Below are positions 19,465 through 29,925 of a stretch of 64,000 nt of DNA, one piece after another (the stretch's first letter is position 1; each line of letters begins with the position of its first letter). Origin of the DNA: Aeromonas veronii. Its GTDB lineage: Bacteria; Pseudomonadota; Gammaproteobacteria; Enterobacterales; Aeromonadaceae. The notes beneath the pieces were generated by a model. The model was not told the origin of the DNA. It did not search any database and worked only from the letters and a program-made list of their open reading frames with translations. Made by a program: the position numbers and the translations under genes. The stretch covers positions 2,568,501-2,632,500 of the forward strand of contig CP101033.1 of NCBI GenBank assembly GCA_041319085.1, written 5' to 3'.

Positions 19465-19968
19465 TTATAGTTGGACTTTCAAGCTCACATCGCCGTGTTC
19501 TGCCCGTTCAACTAGGGACAACACGGTCTTCATTTGTTCATCTTGCTTGCCGGCAATCCGGCGCACATCGGCCTGGCGTACCAGCTCGGCCAGGGTGATA
19601 TCCCCGAGGAAGCTGGAAATCCGCTCACTCAGGTCGCGCCACAGGGAGTGCGTCAGGCACTGGGTACCGCCGTGGCAGCCGCCCTTGCCGAGACACTTGG
19701 TGGCATCAACCGACTCATCAACCGCGGTGATCACCTGACCGACCGAGATATCGCCCGGCGCCAGACCGAGGCGATAACCACCACCCGGGCCACGCACACT
19801 ACTCACCAGACCATGTTTGCGCAGGCGGGCAAAGAGCTGCTCGAGATAGGACAACGAGATGCCCTGGCGCTCGGAAATATCGGCAAGGGGGACGGGCCCC
19901 TGCTCTGCATGCAGCGCCACGTCTAGCATGGCGGTTACAGCGTAACGTCCTTTTGAAGTCAGTCTCAT
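19465..19968 (-). CDS. iscR: Fe-S-sensing transcriptional regulator IscR
   Basis: A 167-aa Rrf2-family winged-helix regulator. [20 protein letters not shown] is the typical N-terminus, and the cluster cysteines are in [13 protein letters not shown]. As [2Fe-2S] IscR it represses its own operon, and in the apo form it regulates other sites. The ATG at 19968 has AAGG upstream. A consensus IscR operator lies 46-70 bases upstream of the start. Confidence 0.97.
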   Translation of the reverse strand: MRLTSKGRYAVTAMLDVALHAEQGPVPLADISERQGISLSYLEQLFARLRKHGLVSSVRGPGGGYRLGLAPGDISVGQVITAVDESVDATKCLGKGGCHGGTQCLTHSLWRDLSERISSFLGDITLAELVRQADVRRIAGKQDEQMKTVLSLVERAEHGDVSLKVQL

Positions 19969-20013
19969 GTGCCTTACCGTCTTGCGAAGCAATTTAATGG
20001 GGCACATGGTCAC

Positions 20014-20038
20014 ATACCCGACTAAATCAGTCAAGTAT
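20014..20038 (-). promoter_or_regulatory. type 1 IscR operator upstream of iscR
   Basis: A 25-bp imperfect palindrome with outer halves ATACCCGACT and AGTCAAGTAT (plus strand). From memory of the E. coli consensus, every constrained position is satisfied. It contains a TTGACT that may serve as a -35 hexamer. This fits autorepression by [2Fe-2S] IscR. Confidence 0.8.
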
Positions 20039-20063
20039 ATGGTTGAGTAAATCAGTCGGATTA
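20039..20063 (-). promoter_or_regulatory. second, weaker IscR-like site
   Basis: It abuts the first operator. The core GGTTGAGTAAATCAGTCGG keeps AGTC on one side but has GAGT for GACT, and the outer bases diverge. The centre is 25 bp from the first site. E. coli iscR also has multiple sites. Confidence 0.45.
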
Positions 20064-20783
20064 ATCCGGTACGCGCGCTTTCTGCACCGAGGTCAAAATC
20101 CCGCGCAGAATGTTGAGCTCAGCTGCTTCCGGCCGTGCCCGATTGAACAAACGACGCAACTTGCTCATCACATGACCCGGATGGTCATCGGCAATAAAAC
20201 CGGTCTTCATCAGGGTTTGCTCCAGGTGCTGATAAAACCCTTCCAGCTGGGCGGCACTCGGATAGGCCATCTCATCTTCAGGCTCGGCGGTCTGTCCCTG
20301 CAGCCAGCGCATCCGCACTTCGTAGCAGAGGGTCTGCACCGCCATGGCCAGATTGAGGGAGCTGTAATCGGGATTGGCCGGAATGGCCACGTGGTAGTGG
20401 CACTTTTGCAATTCGTCGTTGGTGAGACCGGTGCGTTCACGGCCAAACACCAGCGCGACCGGGTGCTGCATCCCCTCGACTATCGACTTTTCGCCGGCCT
20501 CACGGGGATCGAGCATGGGCCAGCTCAGGGTTCGCGAGCGGGCGCTGGTGCCAATCACCAAACCACAATCGGCGATCGCGTCGTCCAGAGTCGGGACGAT
20601 ACGGGCATTGGCAAGCACATCGCTGGCACCAGCAGCCAAGGCGAAGGCATTGTCATCCGGCAAGGCTTGCGGATCAACCAATACCAGCTGGGTCAACCCC
20701 ATGGTCTTCATGGCGCGTGCCGCAGACCCCATGTTGCCGGTATGAGAGGTATTTACCAAAACGATACGAATCTGATCCAACAT
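20061..20783 (-). CDS. trmJ: tRNA (cytidine/uridine-2'-O-)-methyltransferase TrmJ
   Basis: A 240-aa SPOUT-family methyltransferase that modifies position 32 of several tRNAs. The N-terminus [22 protein letters not shown] and the knot region ([25 protein letters not shown]) are diagnostic. E. coli TrmJ (246 aa) sits at the same place upstream of iscR. No strong ribosome site is seen before the ATG. Confidence 0.95.
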   Translation of the reverse strand: MLDQIRIVLVNTSHTGNMGSAARAMKTMGLTQLVLVDPQALPDDNAFALAAGASDVLANARIVPTLDDAIADCGLVIGTSARSRTLSWPMLDPREAGEKSIVEGMQHPVALVFGRERTGLTNDELQKCHYHVAIPANPDYSSLNLAMAVQTLCYEVRMRWLQGQTAEPEDEMAYPSAAQLEGFYQHLEQTLMKTGFIADDHPGHVMSKLRRLFNRARPEAAELNILRGILTSVQKARVPD

Positions 20784-20971
20784 GCCCAGTCAATCTTCAG
20801 TCAAAAATAGCGCGCAATTGTAACATAGGAGAACGCTATTTTGGCACCGTAAAAGCCGAGCCATTTCAGAACAAAACCACCTGTTTGTATAACAAACCAG
20901 TATGAGTAGAGTGGGAGGGGGGGGACTAAACTTGATGGATATCCGGTAAACGGCACAGGAGACACAACGCC

Positions 20972-21388
20972 ATGCTTCCCCCCTTTATCTATGAGAGATT
21001 GCCCAGCCTCTACCTGCTGATGGCCATTGTCATCATTATGTTGGGTGAACAGCCCCTGCTCTGGTTTGCAGGCGCCTTGTTGTTTATCGCCGGGGCGGTG
21101 ACCTGGATGATGCGCTCCAGTTACCGGCGTACCGACCTGATTATCTTTCCGAGCAAACGCTGGCTGCAGCCGGAGTGGCTGTATGAAGCGCAGCCCTTTA
21201 TCTGGCTGGCTGTGGGGCTGGCCATATCACAGCTGCCCGCTCCCACCGCCATCCTTGCCTTGGTGCCCTGTCTGTGGGCCTGTCGTTGCCTCTGGGCAAG
21301 GCACCATTATCGTCGCCATGCCCACGGGGTGATTGCCCACTTAAGACGGGATCCCGCCCGGCGCCGTCTGCACCGGAGTCTGCGTTGA
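20972..21388 (+). CDS. small membrane protein of unknown function
   Basis: A 138-aa protein I do not recognise. Two hydrophobic segments near the N-terminus (about 15-28 and 30-46) and two more around 75-105 suggest four membrane spans, with a very basic Arg/His-rich C-terminal tail. AGGAG lies ten bases before the ATG, which supports translation. It is divergent from trmJ. Its 3' end overlaps the end of ubiT on the other strand by 48 bases. E. coli has suhB at this position, to which this shows no resemblance. Confidence 0.7.
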   Translation: MLPPFIYERLPSLYLLMAIVIIMLGEQPLLWFAGALLFIAGAVTWMMRSSYRRTDLIIFPSKRWLQPEWLYEAQPFIWLAVGLAISQLPAPTAILALVPCLWACRCLWARHHYRRHAHGVIAHLRRDPARRRLHRSLR

Positions 21389-21874
21389 ATCGGTGCGGGC
21401 GCGTTCGATAAACGTCGCCAGATCCATCAGGGGATACTTCATCAGGCTCGGCAAGCCATCGAGATCCAGACTGTCCATCAGGTTTTTCACCTCAAGGCCC
21501 AGCTCGGTATCCCCTTCTATCTTCAGCTTGCGCTGGAAGAAGAGCGAATCCGGATCCTCTTTGCGACCGGCAATCAGGATCAGATCGTTGGCGCTGCCGC
21601 TGAAGCAGACATCGGCCTTGTCACACTCGCGAGTCACCACCAACTGGCCGTTCTGCTCACTGATAAACCAGCACAGCTCCAGATCAGAGACGTCGACTTT
21701 CAGCCACTTGTCTGCCAGAAACGCGAAATCGCCATCTTCGATGGCCTCTTTGAATACCCGGGCCAGCAAGCTCTCCATCAGCTGCTTTTGCAGATTGAAG
21801 GGAACCAGCTTGAGGGGATGACGCAAGAAGCGCGGAGCCTGTTCGACCAGGCGGCGTTGCAGTTGTTGAAACAC
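21341..21874 (-). CDS. ubiT: UbiT (YhbT), SCP2-domain ubiquinone biosynthesis accessory factor
   Basis: A 177-aa SCP2-like lipid-binding protein. In E. coli, UbiT with UbiU and UbiV supports oxygen-independent ubiquinone synthesis, probably by holding the lipid intermediates. GTG at 21874 was chosen because AAGGAG lies six bases upstream and the length then matches E. coli YhbT (174 aa). An ATG at 21976 would add 34 unlikely residues. It is divergent from ubiUV. Confidence 0.9.
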   Translation of the reverse strand: MFQQLQRRLVEQAPRFLRHPLKLVPFNLQKQLMESLLARVFKEAIEDGDFAFLADKWLKVDVSDLELCWFISEQNGQLVVTRECDKADVCFSGSANDLILIAGRKEDPDSLFFQRKLKIEGDTELGLEVKNLMDSLDLDGLPSLMKYPLMDLATFIERARTDSTQTPVQTAPGGIPS

Positions 21875-21996
21875 GATAGACTCCTTTTTTGCGCATTCAA
21901 ACACAGGGAGAGTGGCAAGATCCTGTTGGAAATCAAACTTGTGCAGAGTTACCTCAAGAAGGGTAAAGCCACACAAAGCTGCCTCAGGTCAAAAAG

Positions 21997-22052
21997 CGAG
22001 AGTGCATGGCTGCATACAATCAGGGCTCGTTTGCCCTTCATATGCACTCTCG
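21997..22052 (+). promoter_or_regulatory. inverted repeat before ubiU
   Basis: CGAGAGTGCAT at 21997-22007 is repeated inverted at 22042-22052, with 34 bases between. The right arm ends at the ubiU ribosome site (GGAG at 22052-22055). It could be an operator pair or an mRNA hairpin controlling ubiU. No clear FNR box was found in this divergent region. Confidence 0.5.
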
Positions 22053-22062
22053 GAGCGTACCA

Positions 22063-23058
22063 ATGGAATTACTCTGTCCGGCAGGCAGTTTGCCGGCACT
22101 GAAAACCGCCGTGGATAACGGGGCCGATGCCGTTTATATCGGTTTCAAGGATGACACCAATGCCCGCCACTTTGCCGGTCTCAACTTTACCGACAGCAAA
22201 CTGGAGAAGGCGGTAGATTATGTGCATCAACATGGTCGCAAGCTGCATATTGCCATCAACACCTTTGCCCATCCCGGGGCGGATACACGATGGAAACAGG
22301 CGGTTGATCGCGGGGTAGCCCTCGGTGCAGATGCCCTGATCATCGCCGATCTGGCGGTGCTGGACTATGCCAGCCGCCACTACCCCGAGATGGAACTCCA
22401 TGTCTCGGTGCAGGCCAGCGCCACCAATGCTGCCGCCATTCGCTTCTATCAGCAGCAATTCAATGTCACACGGGTAGTGCTACCCCGGGTGCTCTCCATG
22501 CATCAGGTCAAGCAGCTGGCCCGCGAGACCGACGTTGGCCTCGAGGTGTTCGCCTTTGGCAGCCTCTGCATCATGGCCGAGGGGCGCTGCTACCTCTCCT
22601 CCTACATGACGGGCGAGAGCCCCAACACCGTCGGCGCCTGCTCACCGGCCAAATTCGTCCGCTGGGAAGAGACCCCGAATGGCCTCGAGTCGCGGCTCAA
22701 CGAAGTGCTGATCGACCGCTACGGCCCGGGTGAAAATGCCGGTTATCCGACCCTCTGCAAGGGGCGTTTCGATGTGGATGGCCAGACCTACCACGCCCTG
22801 GAAGAGCCGACAAGTCTCAATACCCTTGGCCTGTTGCCCGAGCTGTTCCAGACCGGGATCCAGTCGGTAAAGATTGAAGGGCGCCAGCGCAGCCCCGCTT
22901 ATGTGGAGCAAGTGACCCGAGTCTGGCGTGCGGCCATCGATGCCTATCAGGCCAATCCCGAGGCCTATCAGGTCAAGCCTGAGTGGGATGCCCAGCTCGC
23001 CCGCATTTCAGAAGGTAGCCAGACTACCCTCGGTGCCTACCATCGTCAGTGGCAATAA
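22063..23058 (+). CDS. ubiU: UbiU (YhbU), oxygen-independent ubiquinone hydroxylation
   Basis: A 331-aa U32-peptidase-family protein. With UbiV it forms a [4Fe-4S] heterodimer that hydroxylates ubiquinone precursors without O2. The cluster cysteine region is visible as CIMAEGRCYLSSYMTG, GACSPAKF and LCKGRFD. The ATG at 22063 has GGAG seven bases upstream and gives exactly the E. coli YhbU length. ubiV follows after 11 bases. Confidence 0.95.
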   Translation: MELLCPAGSLPALKTAVDNGADAVYIGFKDDTNARHFAGLNFTDSKLEKAVDYVHQHGRKLHIAINTFAHPGADTRWKQAVDRGVALGADALIIADLAVLDYASRHYPEMELHVSVQASATNAAAIRFYQQQFNVTRVVLPRVLSMHQVKQLARETDVGLEVFAFGSLCIMAEGRCYLSSYMTGESPNTVGACSPAKFVRWEETPNGLESRLNEVLIDRYGPGENAGYPTLCKGRFDVDGQTYHALEEPTSLNTLGLLPELFQTGIQSVKIEGRQRSPAYVEQVTRVWRAAIDAYQANPEAYQVKPEWDAQLARISEGSQTTLGAYHRQWQ

Positions 23059-23069
23059 GGAGTCCACCC

Positions 23070-23942
23070 ATGCAATTTTCTCTCGGGCCTCTGCTCTTCT
23101 ACTGGCCTAAAGCCGATACCGAAGCCTTTTACCATGCCGCGGCCGACAGCCAAGCCGACATCATCTATCTGGGGGAGACCGTCTGCAGCAAGCGGCGCGA
23201 ACTCAAAGTTGACGACTGGACTGCGCTGGCCCGTCAGGTGGCCAGCTCCGGCAAACAGGTGGTGCTCTCGACCCTCGCCCTCATCTCCGCCCCCTCCGAG
23301 CTCAAGGAGGTGAAGCGGCTGGTCGACAATGGCGATCTGATGGTCGAAGCCAACGATCTCGGTACGGTACAACTCGCCAGGGAGGCAGGTATCCCGTTTG
23401 TCTGCGGCCCCGCCATCAACGCCTATAACGCCGATGTGCTGCGCATGCTGCTCAAACAGGGGATGAAACGCTGGGTCATGCCGGTGGAGCTCTCCCGTGA
23501 CTGGCTGATCCAGCTCAATCAGGATCTGGGTCCCCTGCGCGACCAATTTGAGGTAGAGGTGTTTGCCTACGGCCATCTGCCGCTTGCCTACTCGGCGCGC
23601 TGCTTCACCGCCCGCTCCCTCGACAAGCCCAAGGACAACTGCGAGCTTGCCTGCATCAACTACCCCACCGGGCGACTGGCTAACAGCCGCGAGGGGCAGC
23701 GGGTGTTCAATCTCAACGGGATCCAGACCCAATCCGGCTACTGTTACAACCTGGGTAACGAGCTGGCCGGCATGGAAGGTCTGGTGGATGTGGTCAGACT
23801 CTCGCCACAAGGGATGGAAACGCTGGAGATGCTGGCCCGCTTCAAAGCCAACCAGCAGGGCCAGGCTCCTCTCCCCCTGCAACAAGGGAGCGACTGCAAC
23901 GGCTACTGGCGCCAGATCCCCGGCATGAGTCTGGTGAAATAA
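23070..23942 (+). CDS. ubiV: UbiV (YhbV), partner of UbiU
   Basis: A 290-aa U32-family protein and second subunit of the anaerobic ubiquinone hydroxylase. Cysteines are visible in VCSKRREL, YSARCFTARSL and NCELACINYPTG. The ATG at 23070 follows AGGAG by about seven bases and gives the family length (E. coli 292 aa). It ends before a terminator shared with nlpI. Confidence 0.94.
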   Translation: MQFSLGPLLFYWPKADTEAFYHAAADSQADIIYLGETVCSKRRELKVDDWTALARQVASSGKQVVLSTLALISAPSELKEVKRLVDNGDLMVEANDLGTVQLAREAGIPFVCGPAINAYNADVLRMLLKQGMKRWVMPVELSRDWLIQLNQDLGPLRDQFEVEVFAYGHLPLAYSARCFTARSLDKPKDNCELACINYPTGRLANSREGQRVFNLNGIQTQSGYCYNLGNELAGMEGLVDVVRLSPQGMETLEMLARFKANQQGQAPLPLQQGSDCNGYWRQIPGMSLVK

Positions 23943-23960
23943 GCCCGCCATTCGCCCAAT

Positions 23961-23988
23961 AAAAAGGCCTCATCGCGAGGCCTTTTTT
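23961..23988. terminator. bidirectional terminator between ubiV and nlpI
   Basis: AAAAAGGCCTC, a short loop and GAGGCCTTTTTT give a stem with A and T runs on both sides. It can serve both convergent genes. Confidence 0.88.
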
Positions 23989-24007
23989 ACAACGATAACG
24001 CAGTGGA

Positions 24008-24952
24008 TCAGGAGGGCTGATCACTCTTGCTGCGGGCGCTCTGAGCGCCTGGCGGCAAGGGCTTGCGCGCCATCAACTCCAGCTCCAGCAGCGCATAGCG
24101 GTGCTCGATAAAGTCGTAGACGTTGTTGGAGAGGGCCAGCTTGAAGTAACTGATAGCCTCCTTGCGGTTGCCTTTGCCCAACTCGAACTTGCCCAGATAG
24201 AAGTAGGTTTCGCACAGGCGCTCGGCGAGCTCCCGGTTATCCTTCACCCCTTTCACCACGTTACCCATCAGCTGGGAAGCGTTGATCTCGCCGGTATAGA
24301 GGCGCACCAAATCCCAGTTCCAGGCATCGTCATCGTACTTGTTCAGACGCTCGCGCATCCGGCTCATGGCTGCCAACGGGTCGAGTTTCTGCTCGGCCAG
24401 ATAGAGCCAGATCACCCGATAGGGGTCTTCCGGCTGCGCCTCGTAGAAACGCTTCATGTCGGCCGCGGCTAGCTCGGGACGGTTACCGTAATAGAGGGCG
24501 ATGCCACGGTTGAGATAGGCATAGTCATAGTCCGGCGCCAATTCGAGGGCAGAATCGAACGCATCATAGGCTTCGTCGTAATTCTGCTGCTGTACCAGAT
24601 AGACGCCGATAAAGTTGTAGGCTTCGGCGAAATCCGGTTTCTCCCGCAGGGCACGGTTGAAATCGAGCCGCGCGAGGGAACGCAGGCCAACCCGATCAAA
24701 CACCACGGCACGCTCATAGAACAACTCTGCCCGTTGCTCGGTGGTCAATTCCATTTCACTGAGCATCTGACCGAGTCGCGCCAATGCAAGCTCGCTTTGG
24801 TAGGAGACCTGCAGGGGGGTCGCCAAAACCAGTGAAGCAGGCTGCGGCTTGGGAACCTTAGGGGTGTTAACCTGACTGCTACTGCTGCACCCCCACATGG
24901 GAAGCAACAACAGGATACCAAGGAGGTATCCAATCCCTTTCCTGACGTTCAA
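24008..24952 (-). CDS. nlpI: lipoprotein NlpI
   Basis: A 314-aa TPR lipoprotein. A hydrophobic signal (GIGYLLGILLLLPMW) ends at lipidated Cys22, and TPR repeats follow (for example AEAYNFIGVYLVQQQNYDEAY). In E. coli, NlpI is an outer-membrane adaptor that presents peptidoglycan endopeptidases to the protease Prc. The start is TTG at 24952, six bases after GGAG; no in-frame ATG gives a signal peptide. The C-terminus extends about 20 residues beyond E. coli NlpI. Confidence 0.92.
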   Translation of the reverse strand: MNVRKGIGYLLGILLLLPMWGCSSSSQVNTPKVPKPQPASLVLATPLQVSYQSELALARLGQMLSEMELTTEQRAELFYERAVVFDRVGLRSLARLDFNRALREKPDFAEAYNFIGVYLVQQQNYDEAYDAFDSALELAPDYDYAYLNRGIALYYGNRPELAAADMKRFYEAQPEDPYRVIWLYLAEQKLDPLAAMSRMRERLNKYDDDAWNWDLVRLYTGEINASQLMGNVVKGVKDNRELAERLCETYFYLGKFELGKGNRKEAISYFKLALSNNVYDFIEHRYALLELELMARKPLPPGAQSARSKSDQPS

Positions 24953-25042
24953 TGAACACTCCGACGCTTACGCTTGACCCCGCATATGGTAAAGGTCAAC
25001 TGCCACTTTGTCATGTAGCTGTGCCCCTCTACCTCAAATAAA

Positions 25043-25411
25043 TCAGGATTCGACAGGGTATCCGGCATCGCACCAACCGCAAAAACCGCCGTCCACGCTG
25101 ATCACCTTGCGATAACCCATCTGTTGCAGGTTGTCCGCCGCCAGAATGGAGCGAAAACCACCACCACAATAGAGGTAGAGCTCGATCTCTGGATCCGGGA
25201 ACAGGGTCTCGATATCCCGCTCAATCACCCCACGACCAAGATAACGGGCTCCGGGCAGATGGCCCTTGGCCCACTCGCTCTCTTCCCGCACGTCGATCAG
25301 ATGAAACGTGCGCCCTTCCTCCTGCCAGCGCTTGATCTGGTGAACATCGGTTTCGGTGACGCGGGAGCGGATCCCGTCAACCAGCGCCAAAAAACGGGGA
25401 TTATGATGCAT
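25043..25411 (-). CDS. rhodanese-like domain protein
   Basis: A 122-aa single rhodanese domain. The active-site loop CGGGFRS has a cysteine at about residue 82, so sulfurtransferase activity is possible. HLIDVREESEWAKGHLPGA is the typical CH2A-like segment. There is no signal peptide. It lies alone between nlpI and secF, and nothing nearby indicates its substrate. Confidence 0.85.
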   Translation of the reverse strand: MHHNPRFLALVDGIRSRVTETDVHQIKRWQEEGRTFHLIDVREESEWAKGHLPGARYLGRGVIERDIETLFPDPEIELYLYCGGGFRSILAADNLQQMGYRKVISVDGGFCGWCDAGYPVES

Positions 25412-25463
25412 GGCAAACTCCTGTTGCTTGGATCATGTGTGTCAGCAGACGACACGCAGAGAT

Positions 25464-25490
25464 AAGAAAAGAGCGCCATGAGGCGCTCTT
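25464..25490 (-). terminator. terminator of the queA-tgt-yajC-secDF run
   Basis: On the minus strand GAGCGCC, a four-base loop and GGCGCTC are followed by TTTTCTT, just after the secF stop. Confidence 0.82.
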
Positions 25491-25495
25491 CACTG

Positions 25496-26443
25496 TTACG
25501 GCAGGATTTCCTGTTGGTCCGCACCCTCTTTCTCTACCTGGGTCGGCAGCATGTGCTCGCGCTTGACGCCGAGGAACATGGCAAACGAACTCGCCACATA
25601 GATGGAGGAGTAGGTGCCGAACGCCACACCGATCACCATGGCCACGGCAAAGCCGTGGATCAGCGCACCGCCCTTGAGCAGCAGCGCCAGCACCACGACA
25701 AAGGTGAGGCCGGAGGTGATGATGGTACGACTCAAGGTCTCGGTCATGGAGAGATCCAGAATGTACTCGGTATCCCCTTTGCGCACCTTGCGGAAGTTCT
25801 CCCGCAGGCGGTCGAACACCACAATGGTATCGTTCAGGGAATAGCCCACCAGGGTCATCAGCGCCGCCAGCACGGTCAGGTCGAACTCGTACTGGAAATA
25901 AGCGAACACGCCCAGGGTGATCACCACGTCGTGCACCAGGGAGAGAATGCCCCCCAGCGCCAGACGCCATTCGAAACGCACCGCCACATAGGCCAGGATA
26001 CAGAGGATGGAGGCCAGCATGGCCAGCGCACCGTCTGTCGCCAGTTCGTCACCCACAGAAGGGCCGACGAACTCGACGCGTTTGAGCACTGCCCCCTCGT
26101 CGAGCAGCTTGGCTGCCGCCAGCACTTCGTTACCCTGCTCCTCTACCTTGACCCCCTCTTTCGGGGTCAGGCGGAACAGCACGTCACGACTGGAGCCGAA
26201 GTGTTGCAGGGTTGCCCCTTCAATCTTCTGCTCATCCAGTATTTCGTGCATTTTATCCAGGCTCACTGACTGCTGGAACCCCACTTCGATGGAGGTACCA
26301 CCGGTAAAGTCCAGGCCCCAGTTCAGGCCCCGATCAAACAGGAAGAACAGGGCGATCACCATCAGCAGGGAAGAGAAAACCACACCCGGCTTGGCATAGC
26401 GCATAAACGGGATCGGTTTTTCAAAATGTAGAATCTGAAACAT
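25496..26443 (-). CDS. secF: protein translocase subunit SecF
   Basis: A 315-aa RND-family membrane protein with six expected transmembrane helices and one large periplasmic loop. It pairs with SecD to use the proton gradient to pull exported proteins through SecYEG. The family signature GLDFTGGTSIEV follows the first helix. The ATG at 26443 (MFQILHFEKPIPFM) gives the usual length; the frame is open further upstream inside secD. It lies 11 bases after secD. Confidence 0.97.
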   Translation of the reverse strand: MFQILHFEKPIPFMRYAKPGVVFSSLLMVIALFFLFDRGLNWGLDFTGGTSIEVGFQQSVSLDKMHEILDEQKIEGATLQHFGSSRDVLFRLTPKEGVKVEEQGNEVLAAAKLLDEGAVLKRVEFVGPSVGDELATDGALAMLASILCILAYVAVRFEWRLALGGILSLVHDVVITLGVFAYFQYEFDLTVLAALMTLVGYSLNDTIVVFDRLRENFRKVRKGDTEYILDLSMTETLSRTIITSGLTFVVVLALLLKGGALIHGFAVAMVIGVAFGTYSSIYVASSFAMFLGVKREHMLPTQVEKEGADQQEILP

Positions 26444-26454
26444 TTTCTCTATCC

Positions 26455-28308
26455 TCAGATGGGCAGCTTGTCGATACGCCGTCCACCCCAAGCCAGGTTG
26501 ATAATGGCGCGGGAAACAGTGATGGCAGTAAACATGGAGGCGGTCAGACCAATGCCCAGCGTCAGGGCAAAGCCCTTGATAGCGCCGGTGCCAATACCAA
26601 ACAGGATCACGCAAGTAATCAGCGAGGTAACGTTCGAGTCGGCAATGGTGGAGAATGCCCGATCAAAGCCCAGATGGATGGCTTGCTGAACACCGCGACC
26701 GTTGCGGATCTCTTCACGAATACGCTCGTAGATCAGCACGTTGGCATCCACCGCCATACCGAGCGTCAGGACGATACCAGCGATACCCGGCAGGGTCATG
26801 GTCGCCCCTGGGATCATCGACATGATGCCGACAATCAACACCAGGTTCATACAGAGCGCCAGGTTGGCGACCCAACCGAACGCACGGTAGTAGATCCCCA
26901 TGAACAGCACGATCACCAGCATGGCCCAGCCGATGGCTTCCATACCGCTGTCGATGTTCTGTTGACCCAGGCTCGGGCCAATGGTGCGCTCTTCCACGAT
27001 CTGGATCGGGGCGATCAGGGCACCGGCACGCAGCAGCAGCGCCAGGTTGTGGGCTTCGTTGGCGTTATCGATACCGGTGATACGGAACTGGCTGCCAAGG
27101 CGTGACTGGATGGTGGCGACGTTGATCACCTCCTCCTGCTTGCGGAACTTGCGCTTGCCATCCGGACCCGGCTGACCGACCGGCTTGTACTCAATGAAGA
27201 CGGTCGCCATCCCTTTACCGACGTTGTCCTTGGTAAAGTTGGCCATCTTGTTGCCACCCTGGCCATCCAGCTTGATGTTGACCTGGGGACGGCTGTACTC
27301 GTCGAAACCGGACTGGGCACCCACGATGTGGTCACCGGTCAGGATCACCCGCTTTTGCAGCACCACTGGACGACCGTTGCGATCGTTGTAGACCTTGGAG
27401 CTGGGCGGTACACGGCCGTCAGCCGCGGCCTTGATGTCAGCGGTCTCATCGACCATGTGGAATTCCAGGGTCGCAGTCGCGCCCAGGATCTCCTTGGCGC
27501 GGGCGGTATCCTGAATACCGGGCAGTTCAACGACAATGCGCTCGGCACCTTGCTGTTGTACCAGCGGCTCGGCCACACCCAGTTCGTTGACCCGGTTACG
27601 GATGATGGTGATGTTTTGCTCGAGAGCGTACTTCTTCACTTCCTTGATCTTGGCTTCGCTCAGGCCAGCCAGCAGGATGAGCTCATCCCCCTTCTGCTCA
27701 GTGGTGAAGGTCAAATCAGGGTTCTGACGACGCAGATGAGAAACAGCGCGCTCCTGATCGGCTTCGTCACGGAAGATCACCTGCACCTGATCGCCGACCC
27801 GGCGCACGCCGGAGTAACGGATCTTCTGGGTGCGCAGCTCGGAGCGGAAATCCTGCACCATCTGCTCTTGCTGCTTGGTCAGTGCTTCGGCCATGTCCAC
27901 TTCCATCAGGAAGTGCACACCACCGCGCAGATCAAGACCCAGCTTCAGAGGCGCCGCACCGATGGCTTCGAGCCAGGCGGGAGTGGAAGGTGCAAGGTTG
28001 AGTGCGGTAATGAAGTTGTCGCCCAGCTTGTTGGCAACGATATCGCGCGCCTTGAGCTGATCTTCGGTGTTCTTGAAACGGATCAGGATAAAACCGTGCT
28101 CGAATGCAGCATGTTTGACCGGGATCTTGGCCGCTTCAAGGGTCTCTTTCACCAGGTCAAGGGTATCGAGCTTGACTTCGGCACCACGGCTGGCAGACAC
28201 CTGCAAAGCCGGATCTTCGCCGTAAAGATTGGGGGCTGCATATAGAAAACCGATGGCGATCACCAGGATCACCATCAGGTATTTCCACAGCGGATAGCGA
28301 TTCAACAC
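26455..28308 (-). CDS. secD: protein translocase subunit SecD
   Basis: A 617-aa RND-family subunit with [16 protein letters not shown] after the first membrane helix, a large periplasmic P1 domain, and the C-terminal five-helix bundle. The start is GTG, six bases after AAGGAG. The length matches E. coli SecD (615 aa). Gene order yajC-secD-secF is conserved. Confidence 0.98.
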   Translation of the reverse strand: MLNRYPLWKYLMVILVIAIGFLYAAPNLYGEDPALQVSASRGAEVKLDTLDLVKETLEAAKIPVKHAAFEHGFILIRFKNTEDQLKARDIVANKLGDNFITALNLAPSTPAWLEAIGAAPLKLGLDLRGGVHFLMEVDMAEALTKQQEQMVQDFRSELRTQKIRYSGVRRVGDQVQVIFRDEADQERAVSHLRRQNPDLTFTTEQKGDELILLAGLSEAKIKEVKKYALEQNITIIRNRVNELGVAEPLVQQQGAERIVVELPGIQDTARAKEILGATATLEFHMVDETADIKAAADGRVPPSSKVYNDRNGRPVVLQKRVILTGDHIVGAQSGFDEYSRPQVNIKLDGQGGNKMANFTKDNVGKGMATVFIEYKPVGQPGPDGKRKFRKQEEVINVATIQSRLGSQFRITGIDNANEAHNLALLLRAGALIAPIQIVEERTIGPSLGQQNIDSGMEAIGWAMLVIVLFMGIYYRAFGWVANLALCMNLVLIVGIMSMIPGATMTLPGIAGIVLTLGMAVDANVLIYERIREEIRNGRGVQQAIHLGFDRAFSTIADSNVTSLITCVILFGIGTGAIKGFALTLGIGLTASMFTAITVSRAIINLAWGGRRIDKLPI

Positions 28309-28326
28309 GCTGTGCTCCTTGGGAGA

Positions 28327-28662
28327 TTAAAGGGACTGGATAGAACCCTTGGGCAGAACGGCAGAAACGAAGTCCTTTTTGATGGTGACTTGAGTCTGGT
28401 CGTTCAGGGCGATCACCAGGTAATCGCTGTCTGCAGCCACTTTGGCAATTTTGCCAACCAGGCCACCGGAAGTGAGCACTTCGTCACCCTTGGACAAGGA
28501 GGTCATCAGATTACGGTGATCCTTGGCGCGCTTGGCCTGGGGACGATAGATCATGAAGTAGAAGATCAGGCCAAATACGGCCAGCATGATGATCATTTCC
28601 ATACCACCACTCTGTGCACCCGGAACTGCACCTTCTGCATACGCCTTGGAGATAATGCTCAT
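28327..28662 (-). CDS. yajC: Sec translocon accessory protein YajC
   Basis: A 111-aa single-pass membrane protein (IIMLAVFGLIFYFMIYRPQAKR) with a small cytoplasmic beta domain (SLSKGDEVLTSGGLVGKIAKV). It associates with SecDF. The length matches E. coli YajC (110 aa). Confidence 0.97.
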   Translation of the reverse strand: MSIISKAYAEGAVPGAQSGGMEMIIMLAVFGLIFYFMIYRPQAKRAKDHRNLMTSLSKGDEVLTSGGLVGKIAKVAADSDYLVIALNDQTQVTIKKDFVSAVLPKGSIQSL

Positions 28663-28714
28663 TTAACAACCTCTTGTTTTGATGTAGATTTGATAACTAA
28701 CTTATATATCGTTG

Positions 28715-29899
<1,185 letters not shown>

Positions 29900-29925
29900 T
29901 CACGGCCCGGTAAATAAGCTGAAGC

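Noticed and set aside
20784..20971. suhB remnant upstream of trmJ, expected from E. coli gene order
   Set aside because: The 188-base gap shows no coding similarity to suhB, and the next gene is an unrelated membrane protein.
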